Part shown: piece after piece, positions 20,661 to 34,590 of the stretch
Numbering within the stretch: the first letter of the stretch is position 1
Layout of the letters: every line of letters starts with the position of its first letter
From: Apium graveolens
Taxonomy: Eukaryota; Streptophyta; Magnoliopsida; Apiales; Apiaceae
Direction of reading: 5' to 3'
Assembly (NCBI RefSeq): GCF_009905375.1
Contig: NW_027418154.1
Coordinates: 124,001-188,000 of the forward strand
DNA length: 64,000 nucleotides
Translations under genes and position numbers: made by a program
Notes under the pieces: generated by a model
What the model was told of the DNA's origin: nothing
Databases searched by the model: none
The model's input: the letters and a program-made list of their open reading frames with translations, nothing else

Positions 20661-23600
20661 TACTAGTATAGCAAGTGACTCTTATAAGGTGCAAAGTGAC
20701 TCTAATATGATGAGAAGTCACTTACATGATTGATTAGTGCCAAAATGTGGCCCAAAATTGACTTGTAGGAAAGGGGTACCAAGAGGTGGTTAAAGGATGT
20801 CTAATTGCATTTACGTGATGTTAACATGTTAATTGTATCAATATATAGGGCAAGTGACTCTTATAGGGTGCAAAGGTACTCTAATATGGTGAATAGTGAC
20901 TTACATGGTTGATTAGAGTCAAAATGTGGAACAAAATTAACTTGTATGAAAGTGGCATTAATAGGTGGTAAAAGGATGTCAAATTGGATGTATATGATGT
21001 TAACATGTCAATTGTTGCATATATGGTGGAAAGTGACCCTTATAGGGTGCAAAGTGACTCTAATATGGTGAGAAGTGACTAACATTGTTAATTAGAACCA
21101 AAATGTGGACCAAAATTGACTTGTATGAATATGGCACTAAGAGGTGGTAAAAGGATTTCTAATAGCATGTCCATGATGTTAACATGTTAATTGTACCAAT
21201 ATATGATAGCAGGTGACTCTTATAAGGTCCAAAGTGACTCTAATATGCTGAGAAGTCACTTACATGATTGATTAGAGCCAAAATGTGGCCCAAAATTGAC
21301 TTGTATGAAAGGGGTACCAAGAGGTGGTTAAAAGATGTCTAATTGCATGTACATGATGTTAACATGTTAATTATATCAATATTTGGTGGCAAGTGACTCT
21401 TAAAGGGTGCAAAGTGACTCTAATATGGGGAAAAGTGACTAACATGGTTAATTAGAACCAAAATGTGGACCAAAATTGACTTGTATGAATATGGCACTAA
21501 GAGGTGGTAAAAGGATTTCTAATAACATGTACATGATGTTAACATGTTAATTGTACCAATATATGATGGCAAGTGACTCTTATAAGGTGCAAAGTGACTC
21601 TAATATGGTGAGAAGTCACTTACATGATTGATTAGAGCCAAAATGTGGCCCAAAATTGACTTGTACGCAAGCGGTACCAAGAGGTGGTTAAAGGATGTCT
21701 AATTGCATGTACATGATGTTAACATGTTAATTATATCTATATTTGGTGACAAGTGACTCTTAAAGGGTGCAAAGTGACTCTAATATGGTGAGAAGTGACT
21801 AACATGGTTAATTAGAACCAAAATGTGGACCAAAATTGACTTGTATGAATATGGCACTAAGAGGTGGTAAAAGGATTTCTAATTGCATGTACATGATGTT
21901 AACATGTTAATTGTACCAGTATATGATGGCAAGTGACTCTTATAAGGTGCAAAGTGACTCTAATATGATGAGAAGTCACTTACATGATTGATTAGTGCCA
22001 AAATGTGGCCCAAAATTGACTTGTAGGAAAGGGGTACCCAGAGGTGGTTAAAGGATGTCTAATTGCATTTACGTGATGTTAACATGTTAATTGTATCAAT
22101 ATATGGGGCAAGTGACTCTTATAGGGTGTAAAGGTACTCTAATATGGTGAACAGTGACTTACATGGTTGATTAGAGGCAAAATGTGGAACAAAATTAACT
22201 TGTATGAAAGTGGCATTAATAGGTGGTAAAAGGATGTCAAATTGGATGTATATGATGTTAACTTGTCAATTGTTGCATATATGGTGGAAAGTGACTCTTA
22301 TAGGGTGCAAAGTGACTCTATTATGGTGAGAAGTGACTAACACGGTTAATTAGAACCAAAATGTGGACCAAAATTGACTTGTATGGCACTAAGAGGTGGT
22401 AAAAGGATTTCTAATAACATGTACATGATGTTAACATGTTAATTGTACCAATATATGATGGAAAATGACTCTTATAAGGTGCAAAGTGACTCTAATATGG
22501 TGAGAAGTCACTTACATGATTGATTAGAGCCAAAATGTGGCCCAAAATTGACTTGTAGGAAAGGGGTACCAAGAGGTGGTTAAAGGATGTCTAATGGCAT
22601 GTACATGATGTGAACATGTTAATTGTATCAATATACGGTGGCAAGTGACTCCTATAGGGTGCAAAGTGACTCTTATAGGGTGTAAAGGTACTCTAATATG
22701 GTGAACAGTGACTTACATGGTTGATTAGAGCCGAAATGTGGAACAAAATTAACTTGTATGAAAGTGGCATTAAGAGGTGGTAAAAGGATGTCAAATTGGA
22801 TGTATATGATGTTAACATGTCAATTGTTGCATATATGGTGGAAAGTGACTCTTATAGGGTGCAAAGTGACTCTGATATGGTGAGAAGTGACTAGCATGGT
22901 TAATTAGAACCAAAATGTGGACCAAAATTGACTTGTATGAATATTGCACTAAGAGGTGGTAAAAGGATTTCTAATTGTATGTCCATGATGTTAACATGTT
23001 AATTGTACCAATATATGATGGCAAGTGACTCTTATAAGGTGCAAAGTGACTCTAATATGGTGAGAAGTCACTTACATGATTGAGTAGAGCCAAAATGTGG
23101 CCCAAAATTGACTTGTACGAAAGGGGTACCAAGAGGTGGTTAAAGGATGTCTAATGGCATGTACATGATGTGAACATGTTAATTGTATCAATATACGGTG
23201 GCAAGTGACTCCTATAGGGTGCAAAGTGACTCTTATAGGGTGTAAAGGTACTCTAATATGGTGAACAGTGACTTACATGGTTGATTAGAGCCAAAATGTG
23301 GAACAAAATTAACTTGTATGAAAGTGGCATTAAGAGGTGGTAAAAGGATGTCAAATTGGATGTATATGATGTTAACATGTCAATTGTTGCATATATGGTG
23401 GAAAGTGACTCTTATAGGGTGCAAAGTGACTCTGATATGGTGAGAAGTGACTAGCATGGTTAATTAGAACCAAAATGTGGACCAAAATTGACTTGTATGA
23501 ATATTGCACTAAGAGGGGGTAAAAGGATTTCTAATTGTATGTCCATGATGTTAACATGTTAATTGTACCAATATATGATGGCAAGTGACTCTTATAAGGT

Positions 23601-23925
23601 GCAAAGTGACTCTAATATGGTGAGAAGTCACTTACATGATTGAGTAGAGCCAAAATGTGGCCCAAAATTGACTTGTACGAAAGGGGTACCAAGAGGTGGT
23701 TAAAGGATGTCTAATTGCATGTACATGATGTTAACATGTTAATTATATCAATATTTGGTGGCAAGTGACTCTTAAAGGGTGCAAAGTGACTCTAATATGG
23801 TGAGAAGTGACTAACATGGTTAATTAGAACCAAAATGTGGACCAAAATTGACTTGTATGAATATGGCACTAAGAGGTGGTAAAAGGATTTCTAATTGCAT
23901 GTACATGATGTTAACATGTTAATTG
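20661..23925 (+). repeat. 18-mer HOR type A, unit 2 (3265 bp)
   Basis: Same monomer order as unit 1. It shares private markers with unit 3 and with the following 15-mer: gtgacccttatag, atgctgagaag, ggtacccagagg and gccgaaatgtgg. No difference between units 2 and 3 was noticed in spot comparison at the 3265-bp offset. It contains two hybrid monomers and no gene. Confidence 0.9.
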
Positions 23926-26900
23926 TACTAGTATAGCAAGTGACTCTTATAAGGTGCAAAGTGACTCTAATATGATGAGAAGTCACTTACATGATTGATT
24001 AGTGCCAAAATGTGGCCCAAAATTGACTTGTAGGAAAGGGGTACCAAGAGGTGGTTAAAGGATGTCTAATTGCATTTACGTGATGTTAACATGTTAATTG
24101 TATCAATATATAGGGCAAGTGACTCTTATAGGGTGCAAAGGTACTCTAATATGGTGAATAGTGACTTACATGGTTGATTAGAGTCAAAATGTGGAACAAA
24201 ATTAACTTGTATGAAAGTGGCATTAATAGGTGGTAAAAGGATGTCAAATTGGATGTATATGATGTTAACATGTCAATTGTTGCATATATGGTGGAAAGTG
24301 ACCCTTATAGGGTGCAAAGTGACTCTAATATGGTGAGAAGTGACTAACATTGTTAATTAGAACCAAAATGTGGACCAAAATTGACTTGTATGAATATGGC
24401 ACTAAGAGGTGGTAAAAGGATTTCTAATAGCATGTCCATGATGTTAACATGTTAATTGTACCAATATATGATAGCAGGTGACTCTTATAAGGTCCAAAGT
24501 GACTCTAATATGCTGAGAAGTCACTTACATGATTGATTAGAGCCAAAATGTGGCCCAAAATTGACTTGTATGAAAGGGGTACCAAGAGGTGGTTAAAAGA
24601 TGTCTAATTGCATGTACATGATGTTAACATGTTAATTATATCAATATTTGGTGGCAAGTGACTCTTAAAGGGTGCAAAGTGACTCTAATATGGGGAAAAG
24701 TGACTAACATGGTTAATTAGAACCAAAATGTGGACCAAAATTGACTTGTATGAATATGGCACTAAGAGGTGGTAAAAGGATTTCTAATAACATGTACATG
24801 ATGTTAACATGTTAATTGTACCAATATATGATGGCAAGTGACTCTTATAAGGTGCAAAGTGACTCTAATATGGTGAGAAGTCACTTACATGATTGATTAG
24901 AGCCAAAATGTGGCCCAAAATTGACTTGTACGCAAGCGGTACCAAGAGGTGGTTAAAGGATGTCTAATTGCATGTACATGATGTTAACATGTTAATTATA
25001 TCTATATTTGGTGACAAGTGACTCTTAAAGGGTGCAAAGTGACTCTAATATGGTGAGAAGTGACTAACATGGTTAATTAGAACCAAAATGTGGACCAAAA
25101 TTGACTTGTATGAATATGGCACTAAGAGGTGGTAAAAGGATTTCTAATTGCATGTACATGATGTTAACATGTTAATTGTACCAGTATATGATGGCAAGTG
25201 ACTCTTATAAGGTGCAAAGTGACTCTAATATGATGAGAAGTCACTTACATGATTGATTAGTGCCAAAATGTGGCCCAAAATTGACTTGTAGGAAAGGGGT
25301 ACCCAGAGGTGGTTAAAGGATGTCTAATTGCATTTACGTGATGTTAACATGTTAATTGTATCAATATATGGGGCAAGTGACTCTTATAGGGTGTAAAGGT
25401 ACTCTAATATGGTGAACAGTGACTTACATGGTTGATTAGAGGCAAAATGTGGAACAAAATTAACTTGTATGAAAGTGGCATTAATAGGTGGTAAAAGGAT
25501 GTCAAATTGGATGTATATGATGTTAACTTGTCAATTGTTGCATATATGGTGGAAAGTGACTCTTATAGGGTGCAAAGTGACTCTATTATGGTGAGAAGTG
25601 ACTAACACGGTTAATTAGAACCAAAATGTGGACCAAAATTGACTTGTATGGCACTAAGAGGTGGTAAAAGGATTTCTAATAACATGTACATGATGTTAAC
25701 ATGTTAATTGTACCAATATATGATGGAAAATGACTCTTATAAGGTGCAAAGTGACTCTAATATGGTGAGAAGTCACTTACATGATTGATTAGAGCCAAAA
25801 TGTGGCCCAAAATTGACTTGTAGGAAAGGGGTACCAAGAGGTGGTTAAAGGATGTCTAATGGCATGTACATGATGTGAACATGTTAATTGTATCAATATA
25901 CGGTGGCAAGTGACTCCTATAGGGTGCAAAGTGACTCTTATAGGGTGTAAAGGTACTCTAATATGGTGAACAGTGACTTACATGGTTGATTAGAGCCGAA
26001 ATGTGGAACAAAATTAACTTGTATGAAAGTGGCATTAAGAGGTGGTAAAAGGATGTCAAATTGGATGTATATGATGTTAACATGTCAATTGTTGCATATA
26101 TGGTGGAAAGTGACTCTTATAGGGTGCAAAGTGACTCTGATATGGTGAGAAGTGACTAGCATGGTTAATTAGAACCAAAATGTGGACCAAAATTGACTTG
26201 TATGAATATTGCACTAAGAGGTGGTAAAAGGATTTCTAATTGTATGTCCATGATGTTAACATGTTAATTGTACCAATATATGATGGCAAGTGACTCTTAT
26301 AAGGTGCAAAGTGACTCTAATATGGTGAGAAGTCACTTACATGATTGAGTAGAGCCAAAATGTGGCCCAAAATTGACTTGTACGAAAGGGGTACCAAGAG
26401 GTGGTTAAAGGATGTCTAATGGCATGTACATGATGTGAACATGTTAATTGTATCAATATACGGTGGCAAGTGACTCCTATAGGGTGCAAAGTGACTCTTA
26501 TAGGGTGTAAAGGTACTCTAATATGGTGAACAGTGACTTACATGGTTGATTAGAGCCAAAATGTGGAACAAAATTAACTTGTATGAAAGTGGCATTAAGA
26601 GGTGGTAAAAGGATGTCAAATTGGATGTATATGATGTTAACATGTCAATTGTTGCATATATGGTGGAAAGTGACTCTTATAGGGTGCAAAGTGACTCTGA
26701 TATGGTGAGAAGTGACTAGCATGGTTAATTAGAACCAAAATGTGGACCAAAATTGACTTGTATGAATATTGCACTAAGAGGGGGTAAAAGGATTTCTAAT
26801 TGTATGTCCATGATGTTAACATGTTAATTGTACCAATATATGATGGCAAGTGACTCTTATAAGGTGCAAAGTGACTCTAATATGGTGAGAAGTCACTTAC

Positions 26901-27190
26901 ATGATTGAGTAGAGCCAAAATGTGGCCCAAAATTGACTTGTACGAAAGGGGTACCAAGAGGTGGTTAAAGGATGTCTAATTGCATGTACATGATGTTAAC
27001 ATGTTAATTATATCAATATTTGGTGGCAAGTGACTCTTAAAGGGTGCAAAGTGACTCTAATATGGTGAGAAGTGACTAACATGGTTAATTAGAACCAAAA
27101 TGTGGACCAAAATTGACTTGTATGAATATGGCACTAAGAGGTGGTAAAAGGATTTCTAATTGCATGTACATGATGTTAACATGTTAATTG
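23926..27190 (+). repeat. 18-mer HOR type A, unit 3 (3265 bp)
   Basis: Same order and private markers as unit 2, at exactly the same length. The tgactcctat anchors at 23206, 26471 and 29736 are also exactly 3265 bp apart. Such uniformity implies very recent duplication, or an assembly that repeated one unit. Confidence 0.9.
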
Positions 27191-29895
27191 TACTAGTATA
27201 GCAAGTGACTCTTATAAGGTGCAAAGTGACTCTAATATGATGAGAAGTCACTTACATGATTGATTAGTGCCAAAATGTGGCCCAAAATTGACTTGTAGGA
27301 AAGGGGTACCAAGAGGTGGTTAAAGGATGTCTAATTGCATTTACGTGATGTTAACATGTTAATTGTATCAATATATAGGGCAAGTGACTCTTATAGGGTG
27401 CAAAGGTACTCTAATATGGTGAATAGTGACTTACATGGTTGATTAGAGTCAAAATGTGGAACAAAATTAACTTGTATGAAAGTGGCATTAATAGGTGGTA
27501 AAAGGATGTCAAATTGGATGTATATGATGTTAACATGTCAATTGTTGCATATATGGTGGAAAGTGACCCTTATAGGGTGCAAAGTGACTCTAATATGGTG
27601 AGAAGTGACTAACATTGTTAATTAGAACCAAAATGTGGACCAAAATTGACTTGTATGAATATGGCACTAAGAGGTGGTAAAAGGATTTCTAATAGCATGT
27701 CCATGATGTTAACATGTTAATTGTACCAATATATGATAGCAGGTGACTCTTATAAGGTCCAAAGTGACTCTAATATGCTGAGAAGTCACTTACATGATTG
27801 ATTAGAGCCAAAATGTGGCCCAAAATTGACTTGTATGAAAGGGGTACCAAGAGGTGGTTAAAAGATGTCTAATTGCATGTACATGATGTTAACATGTTAA
27901 TTATATCAATATTTGGTGGCAAGTGACTCTTAAAGGGTGCAAAGTGACTCTAATATGGGGAAAAGTGACTAACATGGTTAATTAGAACCAAAATGTGGAC
28001 CAAAATTGACTTGTATGAATATGGCACTAAGAGGTGGTAAAAGGATTTCTAATAACATGTACATGATGTTAACATGTTAATTGTACCAATATATGATGGC
28101 AAGTGACTCTTATAAGGTGCAAAGTGACTCTAATATGGTGAGAAGTCACTTACATGATTGATTAGAGCCAAAATGTGGCCCAAAATTGACTTGTACGCAA
28201 GCGGTACCAAGAGGTGGTTAAAGGATGTCTAATTGCATGTACATGATGTTAACATGTTAATTATATCTATATTTGGTGACAAGTGACTCTTAAAGGGTGC
28301 AAAGTGACTCTAATATGGTGAGAAGTGACTAACATGGTTAATTAGAACCAAAATGTGGACCAAAATTGACTTGTATGAATATGGCACTAAGAGGTGGTAA
28401 AAGGATTTCTAATTGCATGTACATGATGTTAACATGTTAATTGTACCAGTATATGATGGCAAGTGACTCTTATAAGGTGCAAAGTGACTCTAATATGATG
28501 AGAAGTCACTTACATGATTGATTAGTGCCAAAATGTGGCCCAAAATTGACTTGTAGGAAAGGGGTACCCAGAGGTGGTTAAAGGATGTCTAATTGCATTT
28601 ACGTGATGTTAACATGTTAATTGTATCAATATATGGGGCAAGTGACTCTTATAGGGTGTAAAGGTACTCTAATATGGTGAACAGTGACTTACATGGTTGA
28701 TTAGAGGCAAAATGTGGAACAAAATTAACTTGTATGAAAGTGGCATTAATAGGTGGTAAAAGGATGTCAAATTGGATGTATATGATGTTAACTTGTCAAT
28801 TGTTGCATATATGGTGGAAAGTGACTCTTATAGGGTGCAAAGTGACTCTATTATGGTGAGAAGTGACTAACACGGTTAATTAGAACCAAAATGTGGACCA
28901 AAATTGACTTGTATGGCACTAAGAGGTGGTAAAAGGATTTCTAATAACATGTACATGATGTTAACATGTTAATTGTACCAATATATGATGGAAAATGACT
29001 CTTATAAGGTGCAAAGTGACTCTAATATGGTGAGAAGTCACTTACATGATTGATTAGAGCCAAAATGTGGCCCAAAATTGACTTGTAGGAAAGGGGTACC
29101 AAGAGGTGGTTAAAGGATGTCTAATGGCATGTACATGATGTGAACATGTTAATTGTATCAATATACGGTGGCAAGTGACTCCTATAGGGTGCAAAGTGAC
29201 TCTTATAGGGTGTAAAGGTACTCTAATATGGTGAACAGTGACTTACATGGTTGATTAGAGCCGAAATGTGGAACAAAATTAACTTGTATGAAAGTGGCAT
29301 TAAGAGGTGGTAAAAGGATGTCAAATTGGATGTATATGATGTTAACATGTCAATTGTTGCATATATGGTGGAAAGTGACTCTTATAGGGTGCAAAGTGAC
29401 TCTGATATGGTGAGAAGTGACTAGCATGGTTAATTAGAACCAAAATGTGGACCAAAATTGACTTGTATGAATATTGCACTAAGAGGTGGTAAAAGGATTT
29501 CTAATTGTATGTCCATGATGTTAACATGTTAATTGTACCAATATATGATGGCAAGTGACTCTTATAAGGTGCAAAGTGACTCTAATATGGTGAGAAGTCA
29601 CTTACATGATTGAGTAGAGCCAAAATGTGGCCCAAAATTGACTTGTACGAAAGGGGTACCAAGAGGTGGTTAAAGGATGTCTAATGGCATGTACATGATG
29701 TGAACATGTTAATTGTATCAATATACGGTGGCAAGTGACTCCTATAGGGTGCAAAGTGACTCTTATAGGGTGAGAAGTGACTAACATGGTTAATTAGAAC
29801 CAAAATGTGGACCAAAATTGACTTGTATGAATGTGGCACTAAGAGGTGGTAAAAGGATTTCTAATTGCATGTACATGATGTTAAAATGTTAATTG
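27191..29895 (+). repeat. 15-mer HOR (2705 bp), a shortened type A unit
   Basis: Identical in layout to units 2 and 3 up to the second hybrid monomer. That monomer starts normally (tgactcctat at 29736) but at 29761-29772 switches from tcttatagggtg to agaagtgactaac, the T5 continuation. The exchange removes hyb(3' part)-T3-T4 and returns the monomer to normal length. The breakpoint lies in the aagtgact subrepeats. A T5 variant, gaatgtggcac, and ttaaaatg (29881) follow. Confidence 0.86.
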
Positions 29896-32247
29896 TACTA
29901 GTATAGCAAGTGACTCTTATAAGGTGCAAAGTGACTCTAATATGATGAGAAGTCACTTACATGATTGATTAGTGCCAAAATGTGGCCCAAAATTGACTTG
30001 TAGGAAAGGGGTACCAAGAGGTGGTTAAAGGATGTCTAATTGCATTTACGTGATGTTAACATGTTAATTGTATCAATATATAGGGGCAAGTGACTCTTAT
30101 AGGGTGCAAAGGTACTCTAATATGGTGAATAGTGACTTACATGGTTGATTAGAGTCAAAATGTGGAACAAAATTAACTTGTATGAAAGTGGCATTAATAG
30201 GTGGTAAAAGGATGTCAAATTGGATGTATATGATGTTAACATGTCAATTGTTGCATATATGGTGGAAAGTGACCCTTATAGGGTGCAAAGTGACTCTAAT
30301 ATGGTGAGAAGTGACTAACATTGTTAATTAGAACCAAAATGTGGACCAAAATTGACTTGTATGAATATGGCACTAAGAGGTGGTAAAAGGATTTCTAATA
30401 GCATGTCCATGATGTTAACATGTTAATTGTACCAATATATGATAGGCAGGTGACTCTTATAAGGTGCAAAGTGACTCTAATATGGTGAGAAGTCACTTAC
30501 ATGATTGATTAGAGCCAAAATGTGGCCCAAAATTGACTTGTATGAAAGGGGTACCAAGAGGTGGTTAAAGGATGTCTAATTGCATGTACATGATGTTAAC
30601 ATGTTAATTATATCTATATTTGGTGACAAGTGACTCTTAAAGGGTGCAAAGTGACTCTAATATGGTGAGAAGTGACTAACATGGTTAATTAGAACCCAAA
30701 TGTGGACCAAAATTGACTTGTATGAATATGGCACTAAGAGGTGGTAAAAGGATTTCTAATTGCATGTACATGATGTTAACATGTTAATTGTACCAGTATA
30801 TGATGGCAAGTGACTCTTATAAGGTGCAAAGTGACTCTAATATGATGAGAAGTCACTTACATGATTGATTAGTGCCAAAATGTGGCCCAAAATTGACTTG
30901 TAGGAAAGGGGTACCAAGAGGTGGTTAAAGGATGTCTAATTGCATTTACGTGATGTTAACATGTTAATTGTATCAATATATGGGGCAAGTGACTCTTATA
31001 GGGTGTAAAGGTACTCTAATATGGTGAACAGTGACTTACATGGTTGATTAGAGGCAAAATGTGGAACAAAATTAACTTGTATGAAAGTGGCATTAATAGG
31101 TGGTAAAAGGATGTCAAATTGGATGTATATGATGTTAACATTGTCAATTGTTGCATATATGGTGGAAAGTGACTCTTATAGGGTGCAAAGTGACTCTATT
31201 ATGGTGAGAAGTGACTAACACGGTTAATTAGAACCAAAATGTGGACCAAAATTGACTTGTATGAATATGGCACTAAGAGGTGGTAAAAGGATTTCTAATA
31301 ACATGTACATGATGTTAACATGTTAATTGTACCAATATATGATGGAAAATGACTCTTATAAGGTGCAAAGTGACTCTAATATGGTGAGAAGTCACTTACA
31401 TGATTGATTAGAGCCAAAATGTGGCCCAAAATTGACTTGTAGGAAAGGGGTACCAAGAGGTGGTTAAAGGATGTCTAATGGCATGTACATGATGTGAACA
31501 TGTTAATTGTATCAATATACGGTGGCAAGTGACTCCTATAGGGTGCAAAGTGACTCTTATAGGGTGTAAAGGTACTCTAATATGGTGAACAGTGACTTAC
31601 ATGGTTGATTAGAGCCAAAATGTGGAACAAAATTAACTTGTATGAAAGTGGCATTAAGAGGTGGTAAAAGGATGTCAAATTGGATGTATATGATGTTAAC
31701 ATGTCAATTGTTGCATATATGGTGGAAAGACTCTTATAGGGTGCAAAGTGACTCTGATATGGTGAGAAGTGACTAGCATGGTTAATTAGAACCAAAATGT
31801 GGACCAAAATTGACTTGTATGAATATTGCACTAAGAGGTGGTAAAAGGATTTCTAATTGTATGTCCATGATGTTAACATGTTAATTGTACCAATATATGA
31901 TGGCAAGTGACTCTTATAAGGTGCAAAGTGACTCTAATATGGTGAGAAGTCACTTACATGATTGAGTAGAGCCAAAATGTGGCCCAAAATTGACTTGTAC
32001 GAAAGGGGTACCAAGAGGTGGTTAAAGGATGTCTAATTGCATGTACATGATGTTAACATGTTAATTATATCAATATTTGGTGGCAAGTGACTCTTAAAGG
32101 GTGCAAAGTGACTCTAATATGGTGAGAAGTGACTAACATGGTTAATTAGAACCAAAATGTGGACCAAAATTGACTTGTATGAATATGGCACTAAGAGGTG
32201 GTAAAAGGATTTCTAATTGCATGTACATGATGTTAAAATGTTAATTG
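29896..32247 (+). repeat. 13-mer HOR (P+E), unit 1 (2352 bp)
   Basis: Order: T1-T2-T3-T4-T5-T1-T2-T3-T4-hyb-T3-T4-T5. It retains the gtgacccttatag marker of the type A 18-mers, so it derives from them by loss of T4-T5 and of one hyb-T3-T4. It carries single-base insertions not in the next unit: tataggggc near 30083, gataggcagg near 30441 and aacattgtc near 31137. It also shares gaacccaaatg with the next unit. Confidence 0.87.
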
Positions 32248-34590
32248 TACTAGTATAGCAAGTGACTCTTATAAGGTGCAAAGTGACTCTAATATGATGA
32301 GAAGTCACTTACATGATTGATTAGTGCCAAAATGTGGCCCAAAATTGACTTGTAGGAAAGGGGTACCAAGAGGTGGTTAAAGGATGTCTAATTGCATTTA
32401 CGTGATGTTAACATGTTAATTGTATCAATATATAGGGCAAGTGACTCTTATAGGGTGCAAAGGTACTCTAATATGGTGAATAGTGACTTACATGGTTGAT
32501 TAGAGTCAAAATGTGGAACAAAATTAACTTGTATGAAAGTGGCATTAATAGGTGGTAAAAGGATGTCAAATTGGATGTATATGATGTTAACATGTCAATT
32601 GTTGCATATATGGTGGAAAGTGACCCTTATAGGGTGCAAAGTGACTCTAATATGGTGAGAAGTGACTAACATTGTTAATTAGAACCAAAATGTGGACCAA
32701 AATTGACTTGTATGAATATGGCACTAAGAGGTGGTAAAAGGATTTCTAATAGCATGTCCATGATGTTAACATGTTAATTGTACCAATATATGATAGCAGG
32801 TGACTCTTATAAGGTGCAAAGTGACTCTAATATGGTGAGAAGTCACTTACATGATTGATTAGAGCCAAAATGTGGCCCAAAATTGACTTGTATGAAAGGG
32901 GTACCAAGAGGTGGTTAAAGGATGTCTAATTGCATGTACATGATGTTAACATGTTAATTATATCTATATTTGGTGACAAGTGACTCTTAAAGGGTGCAAA
33001 GTGACTCTAATATGGTGAGAAGTGACTAACATGGTTAATTAGAACCCAAATGTGGACCAAAATTGACTTGTATGAATATGGCACTAAGAGGTGGTAAAAG
33101 GATTTCTAATTGCATGTACATGATGTTAACATGTTAATTGTACCAGTATATGATGGCAAGTGACTCTTATAAGGTGCAAAGTGACTCTAATATGATGAGA
33201 AGTCACTTACATGATTGATTAGTGCCAAAATGTGGCCCAAAATTGACTTGTAGGAAAGGGGTACCAAGAGGTGGTTAAAGGATGTCTAATTGCATTTACG
33301 TGATGTTAACATGTTAATTGTATCAATATATGGGGCAAGTGACTCTTATAGGGTGTAAAGGTACTCTAATATGGTGAACAGTGACTTACATGGTTGATTA
33401 GAGGCAAAATGTGGAACAAAATTAACTTGTATGAAAGTGGCATTAATAGGTGGTAAAAGGATGTCAAATTGGATGTATATGATGTTAACTTGTCAATTGT
33501 TGCATATATGGTGGAAAGTGACTCTTACAGGATGCAAAGTGACTCTATTATGGTGAGAAGTGACTAACACGGTTAATTAGAACCAAAATGTGGACCAAAA
33601 TTGACTTGTATGGCACTAAGAGGTGGTAAAAGGATTTCTAATAACATGTACATGATGTTAACATGTTAATTGTACCAATATATGATGGAAAATGACTCTT
33701 ATAAGGTGCAAAGTGACTCTAATATGGTGAGAAGTCACTTACATGATTGATTAGAGCCAAAATGTGGCCCAAAATTGACTTGTAGGAAAGGGGTACCAAG
33801 AGGCGGTTAAAGGATGTCTAATGGCATGTACATGATGTGAACATGTTAATTGTATCAATATACGGTGGCAAGTGACTCCTATAGGGTGCAAAGTGACTCT
33901 TATAGGGTGTAAAGGTACTCTAATATGGTGAACAGTGACTTACATGGTTGATTAGAGCCAAAATGTGGAACAAAATTAACTTGTATGAAAGTGGCATTAA
34001 GAGGTGGTAAAAGGATGTCAAATTGGATGTATATGATGTTAACATGTCAATTGTTGCATATATGGTGGAAAGACTCTTATAGGGTGCAAAGTGACTCTGA
34101 TATGGTGAGAAGTGACTAGCATGGTTAATTAGAACCAAAATGTGGACCAAAATTGACTTGTATGAATATTGCACTAAGAGGTGGTAAAAGGATTTCTAAT
34201 TGTATGTCCATGATGTTAACATGTTAATTGTACCAATATATGATGGCAAGTGACTCTTATAAGGTGCAAAGTGACTCTAATATGGTGAGAAGTCACTTAC
34301 ATGATTGAGTAGAGCCAAAATGTGGCCCAAAATTGACTTGTACGAAAGGGGTACCAAGAGGTGGTTAAAGGATGTCTAATTGCATGTACATGATGTTAAC
34401 ATGTTAATTATATCAATATTTGGTGGCAAGTGACTCTTAAAGGGTGCAAAGTGACTCTAATATGGTGAGAAGTGACTAACATGGTTAATTAGAACCAAAA
34501 TGTGGACCAAAATTGACTTGTATGAATATGGCACTAAGAGGTGGTAAAAGGATTTCTAATTGCATGTACATGATGTTAACATGTTAATTG
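32248..34590 (+). repeat. 13-mer HOR (P+E), unit 2 (2343 bp)
   Basis: Same order as the preceding unit. A 4-bp loss in T3 (gtggaaagactc instead of gtggaaagtgactc) occurs in both, at about 31726 and 34068. Private changes include cttacaggatgc near 33526 and aggcggtt near 33801. It also lacks tgaata in a T3 (cttgtatggcac near 33607), as the type A 18-mers do and unit 1 does not. No gene is present. Confidence 0.87.

Noticed and set aside
29602..29787. Open frame of 61 codons on the minus strand
   Set aside because: Antisense to T4 and hybrid monomers and repetitive in composition. It spans the 29.76 kb recombination junction, which removed a stop by chance.
31577..31831. Identical 84-codon minus-strand frames at 31577-31831 and 33920-34174
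   Set aside because: They are identical because they lie at the same place in two 13-mer units 2343 bp apart. The frame is opened by the 4-bp loss in T3 (gtggaaagactc), so it is a by-product of the repeat and not a gene family.
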